Below, piece after piece: positions 3,829 through 8,980 of a stretch of DNA of 8,980 nucleotides (position 1 is the first letter of the stretch; each line of letters starts with the position of its first letter). Position numbers and translations under genes: made by a program. Source of the stretch: an uncultured Planctomycetota bacterium (GTDB lineage: Bacteria; Planctomycetota; Phycisphaerae; Sedimentisphaerales; Anaerobacaceae). Below the pieces are notes generated by a model. The model searched no databases, was not told the DNA's origin, and saw only the letters and a program-made list of their open reading frames with translations. Location: NCBI GenBank assembly GCA_903927855.1, contig CAIYOL010000316.1, positions 1-8,980 of the forward strand. The letters run 5' to 3'.

Positions 3829-6099
3829 ATGCAGTCAAGGATGGTTGACCCTACCGTTGCTCACCAGGTAGAGCTTGTTATTCATCGCCTCAGCTCTCTT
3901 TCGACTTTGCCTTGCATTGCGACACGGTTTCTCCTATCTCTCTCACAGGCCCGGCTTTCAGACTTGGCCGAAACAATCGAGTCGGACCCGGCCCTTGCCG
4001 CCGCGATTCTTTCGCTTATACAAAAAGAGGGTTTGAATTGTCCCGACGAAGACTTCTCAGTTCGCCGGGCGATTGATAAGCTGCCTGCTCACGCTGTTCG
4101 TCAGGCCCTTTTGTCTGTAAAGATTTATCCGGCCTTCGGCCGGGACGAACGCAGGGTATTGTTCAGAAAACAGCTTGTGGAACACTGCCTTGCCGTCGCC
4201 TGTTGCGCTGAAGATATTGCCGCAATCTTGTCCCCTCAAATGGATTCGCAGTTGGCGTATTCAGCCGGCTTATTGCACGATATCGGAAAACTCGCCCTCG
4301 ATGAGACTATGCCGAGAAGTTTTGCCGGAATCGTCGAACAGGCGCAATCGCAGCAGGCCTCCTCCCGAACGCTTGAACAAAAGCACCTCGGCCTCGACCA
4401 TACAATCCTCGGCAAACGCCTCGCCGCGAAGTGGCGCCTGCCCAATCAGATTGTCCTCGCAATCTGGCTCCACCACAGCGATGTTAATCTAATCTCTCAG
4501 GATATGCCCGAAGCAAAAATCGCACAGGTGGTTCAGTTGGCTGATTTAGTCGCACGGCAGTGTGGCATCGGCCAGTCGGGCAGTTTCGACACGCCTGATT
4601 CGGAGGACAAAATAGCACAGTCACTGGCTATAAACCCCAACCAGTTAGGGCAAATCCGTAGCACTCTGGCGGACAAGGTCGCACAAAAATCCGACTGTTT
4701 AGGCTTGGATTCTCCGGTTACCGCCGACGAGTATTGCAATGCTGTTCACGCTGTCGCCGCCCAGTTGGCGCAGAAGCAGTCGGAATTGGCGCTCGAAAAC
4801 AGTCTCCTGCAAACCGCTTTAAGCCATTTCGATTTTATAAAAGAATTTCTGCAGAGCTTGAATTCGAATGATGAGCCGATTGACGTAGCGGAAAACTTCG
4901 CCGTCCGCTGGCAAAAGTTTTATCAGATAGGTTCAGTTTGTTTATATTTAGTCCCCCCGGATAGCCCTCAGTTTCTAAAAGCCGTTGTTGCGGAAAATCC
5001 GTCGCAGACAAAAATCGTCTTGCTGAAAGCCCCCGCCGAAACACCGGCGATACCCCCTTGTCTGCTGTCGCAGACAGCAAAGGGGGCTGCAAATAGCTTC
5101 GCAATTCTTAACGCTCAGGATTACGCCGGTTGGCTGTTTGAGCAATTAGATGTCGAGTTCGACCTCTCGCATACGAAATTACTCCCCTTGCTCGCAGGCA
5201 ATAAAGCAATCGGTGCAATTGTTTTCGAGCTTCATCATCCCGTGGAGACGGAGCAGTTTGAGGAAAAGTTTAAGGTAGTCACCTCCATCGCAGGGACTGT
5301 TTTAGACTTGGCTTTTGCCTCTGCCGACCGGCAGCGATTTGCTGAGCAGTTTGCACAGTCCCTAACCGGGCCGCCCGCCGACATACAACTGCCCCCGCGC
5401 CTGACTGCGCAGGCAGTCGCGGGGGAAACGGATGTCCTGGACGCTTTGGCTGAAATGGCAGCAGGCGCTGCCCACGAATTGAATAACCCCCTCTCGGTCA
5501 TATCGGGCAGGGCGCAGATGCTCGCCCATGGCGAGACCGACCCCCAGAAAAAACAAATCCTCGGACAAATCCAGAAAAATGCCGGCCAAATTACTGCGAT
5601 TATCGATGACCTGTTTGTCTTTGCCAGCCCCCCGCCGCCCCGCCCGACCTGGACGGCTCATAGACAGATACTCGATGAAGCCATACAGTTGGCCTCGCAG
5701 AAAACCGGCGTAGAGCATATCGATGCGCGGATTGAAGTCATCGGGGACGTCAAAAATATCTTCGCCGATTCTGCACAGGTTGCATCGGCCATCGCAAATG
5801 TTATTTCCAATTCTATTGAGTCTTACGCCGACAGTTTCGGCCCGGTAAAGATTACCGCGTCCGCCGACCCATCCGGCGGCTTTGCGAAGTTGACAATCGC
5901 TGATTTTGGCTGCGGAATGGACGAACAGACGCTTCAAAAGGCGATGTATCCATTCTTCTCCAATCTGCCGGCCGGACGAAAGCGGGGGATGGGCCTTGCT
6001 CACGCTGCCAGGCTGATACAATTAAACGGAGGCTCGCTTTCCATAACAAGCATCCCCGGCACCGGCACCACCGTATCTATCCTCCTGCCATCTAAATAA
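3829..6099 (+). CDS. HDOD-GAF-like hybrid sensor histidine kinase
   Basis: This 756-residue protein has no signal peptide or membrane helix and should be cytoplasmic. Residues about 15-290 form an HDOD domain that keeps a full HD-type ligand set: H119, H150-D151 (LLHDIGK), H191, H215-H216 and D239. A GAF-like sensor region follows (about 325-500). The kinase core has a dimerisation/phospho-acceptor helix with H549 (AAHELNNPLSVISGRAQML), then an ATPase domain with an N box (VISNSIES, 658-665), G1 (DFGCGMD, 692-698), an F box (YPFF, 707-710) and G2 (RGMGLAHA, 719-726). It carries no receiver domain of its own. The ATG at 3829 has a GAGGA site (3816-3820) eight bases upstream. It probably phosphorylates the HTH-receiver protein encoded just before it; that pairing is inferred from adjacency. 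Two related in-frame hairpin elements occur at codons 409-420 and 522-533. Confidence 0.92.
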   Translation: MQSRMVDPTVAHQVELVIHRLSSLSTLPCIATRFLLSLSQARLSDLAETIESDPALAAAILSLIQKEGLNCPDEDFSVRRAIDKLPAHAVRQALLSVKIYPAFGRDERRVLFRKQLVEHCLAVACCAEDIAAILSPQMDSQLAYSAGLLHDIGKLALDETMPRSFAGIVEQAQSQQASSRTLEQKHLGLDHTILGKRLAAKWRLPNQIVLAIWLHHSDVNLISQDMPEAKIAQVVQLADLVARQCGIGQSGSFDTPDSEDKIAQSLAINPNQLGQIRSTLADKVAQKSDCLGLDSPVTADEYCNAVHAVAAQLAQKQSELALENSLLQTALSHFDFIKEFLQSLNSNDEPIDVAENFAVRWQKFYQIGSVCLYLVPPDSPQFLKAVVAENPSQTKIVLLKAPAETPAIPPCLLSQTAKGAANSFAILNAQDYAGWLFEQLDVEFDLSHTKLLPLLAGNKAIGAIVFELHHPVETEQFEEKFKVVTSIAGTVLDLAFASADRQRFAEQFAQSLTGPPADIQLPPRLTAQAVAGETDVLDALAEMAAGAAHELNNPLSVISGRAQMLAHGETDPQKKQILGQIQKNAGQITAIIDDLFVFASPPPPRPTWTAHRQILDEAIQLASQKTGVEHIDARIEVIGDVKNIFADSAQVASAIANVISNSIESYADSFGPVKITASADPSGGFAKLTIADFGCGMDEQTLQKAMYPFFSNLPAGRKRGMGLAHAARLIQLNGGSLSITSIPGTGTTVSILLPSK
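5053..5086 (+). repeat. in-frame palindromic element, copy 1
   Basis: This is a 34-base imperfect palindrome inside the HDOD kinase gene. Outer arms CCCCCTT (5053-5059) and AAGGGGG (5080-5086) pair over seven bases. Inner arms GTCTGC (5060-5065) and GCAGAC (5070-5075) pair over six, with a four-base bulge on the 3' side. It encodes PPCLLSQTAKG within the GAF-like region (residues 409-419), in a proline- and alanine-rich stretch that looks like a loop insertion. A small CGCCG/CGGCG hairpin (5034-5049) precedes it. Confidence 0.6.
5392..5425 (+). repeat. in-frame palindromic element, copy 2
   Basis: This 34-base imperfect palindrome lies exactly 339 bases (113 codons) after copy 1 and in the same frame. 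Outer arms CCCCCGC (5392-5398) and GCGGGGG (5419-5425), inner arms GCCTG (5399-5403) and CAGGC (5410-5414), with the same four-base 3' bulge. It encodes PPRLTAQAVAG (residues 522-532) in the linker between the GAF-like region and the kinase core. By position, 22 of 34 bases match copy 1, and three stem pairs differ by compensatory change. Confidence 0.6.
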
Positions 6100-6127
6100 A
6101 CGCCATCAGTTTCCGCGTTGGTGCAAA

Positions 6128-6412
6128 ATGTCGTTTATTGATGGGTTTTATCCTGTAATAATCTTGAAGAGCATTAACGCGTGGTGGTGTGCGGTTCTGC
6201 TTATTATTCTCTGGGCTCTGTCAACAGCTATTACGTTCTCGCGCGTGTCCCTGCTGGATTTCTACCAGAAGATGAATTTCTCTCAACTGCAGCTTGATAT
6301 CATCAAGCAGTGCAATACGCTGAATACTTCTACTATGGCCTTGTTTTCCAGCCTCTGGTTCGTTGGCTTTCTGGGCTATTTACTTTATACGAAAAAATAT
6401 TTTGCCTCATAG
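6128..6412 (+). CDS. small hypothetical membrane protein with two helices
   Basis: I do not recognise this 94-residue protein. It has two clear hydrophobic segments: about 17-37 (INAWWCAVLLIILWALSTAIT region) and about 70-87 (MALFSSLWFVGFLGYLLY). A polar stretch between them (FYQKMNFSQLQLDIIKQ) and a basic tail (TKKYFAS) suggest both ends on the same side of the inner membrane. There is no convincing Shine-Dalgarno before the ATG at 6128. The gene begins 28 bases after the HDOD kinase stop codon and could be translated from the same transcript, but a membrane role in that pathway is only a guess. It converges with the CheY-like gene on the other strand, with 27 bases between the two stop codons and no obvious terminator. 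The strong transmembrane pattern argues for a real gene despite the weak start. Confidence 0.6.
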   Translation: MSFIDGFYPVIILKSINAWWCAVLLIILWALSTAITFSRVSLLDFYQKMNFSQLQLDIIKQCNTLNTSTMALFSSLWFVGFLGYLLYTKKYFAS

Positions 6413-6439
6413 CAGCCCCGCCATTTCGCTTCCTTGGAT

Positions 6440-6823
6440 TTACGACTTCGAATGACTCAGACTCAGCGTTTTTTCGATTGTTTCCTTCAATTTCTCCGGG
6501 TCAAACGGCTTAGAAATATAAGCCACGATGCCGTATGTGCAAGCCCTGTCTATATCTCTGGAGTCTGAATGAGCCGCCAACATTATTACGGGTATATTTT
6601 TCCAGTCCGGGGTGTTGCGTAATTGTTCAAGCATTTTAAAGCCATCCATTACGGGCATACTGGCATCAAGCAGGATGAGGTCTGGCTTTTCAGCCGATAT
6701 CTTATTCAATCCTTCCTGCCCGTTGTTGGCGGTTATGACTTCATATCCCCATTTTTGCAGACTAAAGGCAACGATTCTTAAAATGTCCTTTTCGTCGTCG
6801 ACAACTAAGATTTTACCAGACAT
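6440..6823 (-). CDS. CheY-like single-domain response regulator
   Basis: This 127-residue protein is a receiver domain with no output domain, so it acts by protein contact or as a phosphate relay. It has the acidic pair D9-D10 (KILVVDDEKD), the phospho-acceptor D53 (DLILLDASMPVMDG) and K105 in SKPF. The usual Thr/Ser of the active site (T87 in E. coli CheY) is replaced by Ala at residue 83 (VIMLAAHSD), which may weaken the phosphorylation-linked switch. The frame extends upstream to 6889, but the ATG at 6823 is preferred. It has a GGAGG site (complement of 6831-6835) seven bases upstream and gives the canonical receiver N-terminus. Its start lies inside the 3' end of the dCACHE kinase gene (19 bases of overlap), pointing to one operon, translational coupling and a likely cognate kinase. 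Confidence 0.93.
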   Translation of the reverse strand: MSGKILVVDDEKDILRIVAFSLQKWGYEVITANNGQEGLNKISAEKPDLILLDASMPVMDGFKMLEQLRNTPDWKNIPVIMLAAHSDSRDIDRACTYGIVAYISKPFDPEKLKETIEKTLSLSHSKS

Positions 6824-8980
6824 GGTGTTGCCTCCATAGGTAATTCGAAATAAAAAGTTGTTCCTTTTCCATAATCCGATTCGGCCCATATTTTGCCGCC
6901 GTGGTTTTCTACGATCTTTTTGGAAATTGCAAGCCCTAAACCTGTTCCGCCTGTTTTTCTCGAGCCGTCTGCAGCAGCTAATTGTTCAAATTCCTGAAAT
7001 AGTTTCGGTATGTCTTCCTGTTTGATTCCGCATCCGGAGTCTTTAATGGATGTAATAATATTATTATCGTTCTGGGAAGTAGTAATTTTTATGCCGCCTG
7101 TTTCAGTGAACTTAATAGCGTTGTTAATAAGGTTGGTCAGCACCTGAATGATTTTGTCCTTATCAAAATTCGCGGCCGGGACGGCTTGGTCAAGTTCGAT
7201 TATAAGCTCTAATCCCTTTTCTTTTGCAAGAGGTCTCATTGTTTCTTCAACCGAAATGACCGCTTCGTTTATGCTGGTTGGTTTCATATCGAAGACCATT
7301 CTTCCTGCCGAGATTTTCTGGAAGTCTAAAACATCGTTTATTAATCTGGAAAGTCGGTCTACATTGCTTTTTGCGATACCAAGAAATTCCTTTTGGTCAT
7401 CATTGAGCGGACCGGTCATTTCGCTATGTACCAGATTTATACCTTCTTTTATAGCCGTCAAAGGCGTTCGCAGCTCATGAGAAGCGGTAGAGACGAACTT
7501 CACCTTAATTTCAACTGCCTCTTTCATTGCTTTCTCAGCTTTTTTGCTCTCGGTAATGTCTCGAACAGTAGCTTGTAGCACTTTTTTGCCTTTGATTTCC
7601 GTCCTCGTCAATAAAACTGTGGCAGGAAACGCTGTTTCGTCCATACGCTTATGCGTCCACTCGAAGAAATGACTTCCTTTTTCCATCGCTGTCTTTATCA
7701 TTTCCCCTGCCTTTACGGAAGAAGCCGTACCATCAGGTTGACATTCCGGAGACAAATTTCCAGGCGTCAAAGAGGTAAATTCTTTTTCATCTTTGCAGCC
7801 AAACAATTCTACTGTGGCCGGATTGCCGCTGGTGAACTTCCATGAAGGAGGCTCAAGTATCATAATGGCGTCACGGGAGCTTGCGAAGAGGCTGTGGTAC
7901 TTCTCCTCGCTTTCCCGCAGTTTCCCCTCTGCCAGTTTGCGGTTGGCGACTTCTTTATTGAGATGTTCGATAGAGGTTGTTGTATTTTTTAAATTCTCCG
8001 TCATTGAATCAAATGCGCGGGAAAGTTGTCCCACCTCATCTTTGGCATCTGTGCCTACCTTATAATCTAAATTGCCGCTGCCGATTATTTCGGTTCCCTT
8101 ATGCAGCTTATGAAGCGGCTTGGAAATAAATCTCGCAATATGAATTCCTAATAACCAGGAGGCGTTGACCGCTATAACTAAAATCAGGAAAGTAACCCAT
8201 CGCAGCTCAGCCAAAGGCGCAAATGCCTCTTTTGCATTCATCTCGGCTAAAACCGCCCACTGCATCCGGGGTATGAATTCGTGTGTCCCCAGAACCTTCT
8301 GGCCGCGATAATCAGGAAAAACAGTCGCCATTTCATCTACGGATAATACGTGTTCCCTGCCTTTATGTAACCGGACCCTCCTTATATTCTCAGTATCCAC
8401 ACTCTGTTTTAAAACTGCATCTTCAGTGAATCTGGATGGAGTAATCATAACCCCGTACTTATTGACGATATATATCTCGCCGGTCTCACCCAGACCGCTT
8501 CTGTTTGTAACGATATTGTTTAACTCATTTAATCTTACCCTTGCCACAATCACGCCTAATAATTTCCCGGTATTGCTGTCTAAAAATGGCGCCGATACCG
8601 CCATTAAAGGTTCTTTAACTGACTCGGAATAATATACATCCTTGATGAAGGCCTCTTTCTGCCCGCCGAGAAAATAAGCATCCGTGGAATTATCTGCTCC
8701 GATGCTGCTTTCGTTGCTGGAGGCCGTCACTTTCCCTGTTGCGTCCAGCAGCAAAAATTCAAATATCGAAGGATTAACCTCTTTTGTCCTCTTGAGCCTG
8801 CGCATAGCCAGCTGGAAGGCTTCGTTCCACCGGGAATCTTCTTTGTCTTTTATTAGTAAAAAATTCTCCAAAATCACGCTTTTAGATAACTGTCCGACCG
8901 AGATTTCCAGCATTTTGAGATAGGTTTCTATATGATTGGTCCGTGAGGTGACCGCCGTAGCTAAATTGTTATATATAGAC
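6805..8980 (-). CDS. dCACHE-HAMP-PAS sensor histidine kinase, 5' end outside window
   Basis: This is a membrane sensor kinase. Numbering from the first in-window Met (8911-8913), the extracytoplasmic double-CACHE sensor covers about 1-235 and includes the small-ligand-binding-like LGETGEIYIVNKYGVMITPS stretch (141-160). A transmembrane helix follows at about 239-259, then HAMP (about 260-313), a short coiled coil, PAS (about 335-455), the phospho-acceptor helix with H479 (STASHELRTPLTAIKEG) and an ATPase domain. The ATPase has an N box (LTNLINNAIKF), G1 (DSGCG, 625-629), F box (LFQEFEQ) and G2 (GGTGLGLAIS, 655-664). The frame stays open through the window edge for 22 more codons that continue the helical CACHE N-terminus, so that Met is not the true start. 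The first membrane helix must lie outside. The stop overlaps the CheY-like gene. The ligand is unknown; amino acids or carboxylates are common for this sensor class. Confidence 0.93.
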   Translation of the reverse strand, partial: SIYNNLATAVTSRTNHIETYLKMLEISVGQLSKSVILENFLLIKDKEDSRWNEAFQLAMRRLKRTKEVNPSIFEFLLLDATGKVTASSNESSIGADNSTDAYFLGGQKEAFIKDVYYSESVKEPLMAVSAPFLDSNTGKLLGVIVARVRLNELNNIVTNRSGLGETGEIYIVNKYGVMITPSRFTEDAVLKQSVDTENIRRVRLHKGREHVLSVDEMATVFPDYRGQKVLGTHEFIPRMQWAVLAEMNAKEAFAPLAELRWVTFLILVIAVNASWLLGIHIARFISKPLHKLHKGTEIIGSGNLDYKVGTDAKDEVGQLSRAFDSMTENLKNTTTSIEHLNKEVANRKLAEGKLRESEEKYHSLFASSRDAIMILEPPSWKFTSGNPATVELFGCKDEKEFTSLTPGNLSPECQPDGTASSVKAGEMIKTAMEKGSHFFEWTHKRMDETAFPATVLLTRTEIKGKKVLQATVRDITESKKAEKAMKEAVEIKVKFVSTASHELRTPLTAIKEGINLVHSEMTGPLNDDQKEFLGIAKSNVDRLSRLINDVLDFQKISAGRMVFDMKPTSINEAVISVEETMRPLAKEKGLELIIELDQAVPAANFDKDKIIQVLTNLINNAIKFTETGGIKITTSQNDNNIITSIKDSGCGIKQEDIPKLFQEFEQLAAADGSRKTGGTGLGLAISKKIVENHGGKIWAESDYGKGTTFYFELPMEATPCLVKS

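Noticed and set aside
4129..4143. Perfect CCGGCC-TTC-GGCCGG hairpin in the HDOD kinase gene
   Set aside because: It is only 15 bases, encodes an ordinary PAFGR segment in the HDOD domain, and does not share the plan of the two 34-base elements.
5362..6021. A 219-codon open frame antisense to the HDOD kinase
   Set aside because: It lies within the well-supported kinase core, matches no family and is explained by the GC-rich codon pattern of the sense gene.
6824..6889. Longer N-terminus for the CheY-like regulator
   Set aside because: The extra residues are the antiparallel-frame reading of the kinase's end. The canonical start at 6823 has a strong GGAGG site.

Overview
The window looks like a chromosomal segment from a Gram-negative environmental bacterium, most likely a planctomycete of the Phycisphaerae type. 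That is an inference from the gene style: an excisionase-like HTH fused in front of a receiver domain, an HDOD domain fused to a histidine kinase, and long sparse intergenic spacers. No marker gene fixes the taxonomy. No mobile element, CRISPR array or phage gene is visible.

Layout. Positions 7-1056 (minus) carry queA, the tRNA queuosine enzyme. A 65-residue protein of unknown function lies at 1236-1433 (plus). It is followed by a nested inverted repeat (1438-1503) and a strong hairpin terminator (1526-1556) whose T-tract serves minus-strand transcription. A complete tRNA-Phe(GAA) gene sits at 1826-1898 (minus). A GTG-started coiled-coil/GAF protein follows (1986-2615, minus). A 589-base intergenic region (2616-3204) then separates it from a divergent pair on the plus strand: an HTH-receiver response regulator (3205-3777) and a 756-residue HDOD-GAF-like-histidine kinase (3829-6099). 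A small two-helix membrane protein (6128-6412, plus) converges with a second two-component pair on the minus strand: a CheY-like single-domain regulator (6440-6823) and a dCACHE-HAMP-PAS histidine kinase (6805 to beyond 8980). This kinase's 5' end lies outside the window.

How the genes work together. Most of the window is signal transduction. The dCACHE kinase and its receiver overlap by 19 bases and are almost certainly a coupled sensor/regulator pair. The HTH-receiver protein and the HDOD kinase are 51 bases apart in the same direction and may also be partners: a soluble kinase without membrane segments feeding a DNA-binding regulator. The GAF protein on the other side of the shared intergenic region may belong to the same circuit, but only position supports this.

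The most unusual signal is inside the HDOD kinase gene. Two 34-base hairpin elements (5053-5086 and 5392-5425) lie in the same reading frame exactly 113 codons apart. Both start with five C and end with five G, and they share the same stem plan with three compensatory base-pair differences. They encode related peptide segments. They look like two copies of a palindromic repeat family tolerated inside a protein. The intergenic spacers at 1438-1503, 2703-2820 and 2879-3057 also hold inverted repeats that no gene explains.
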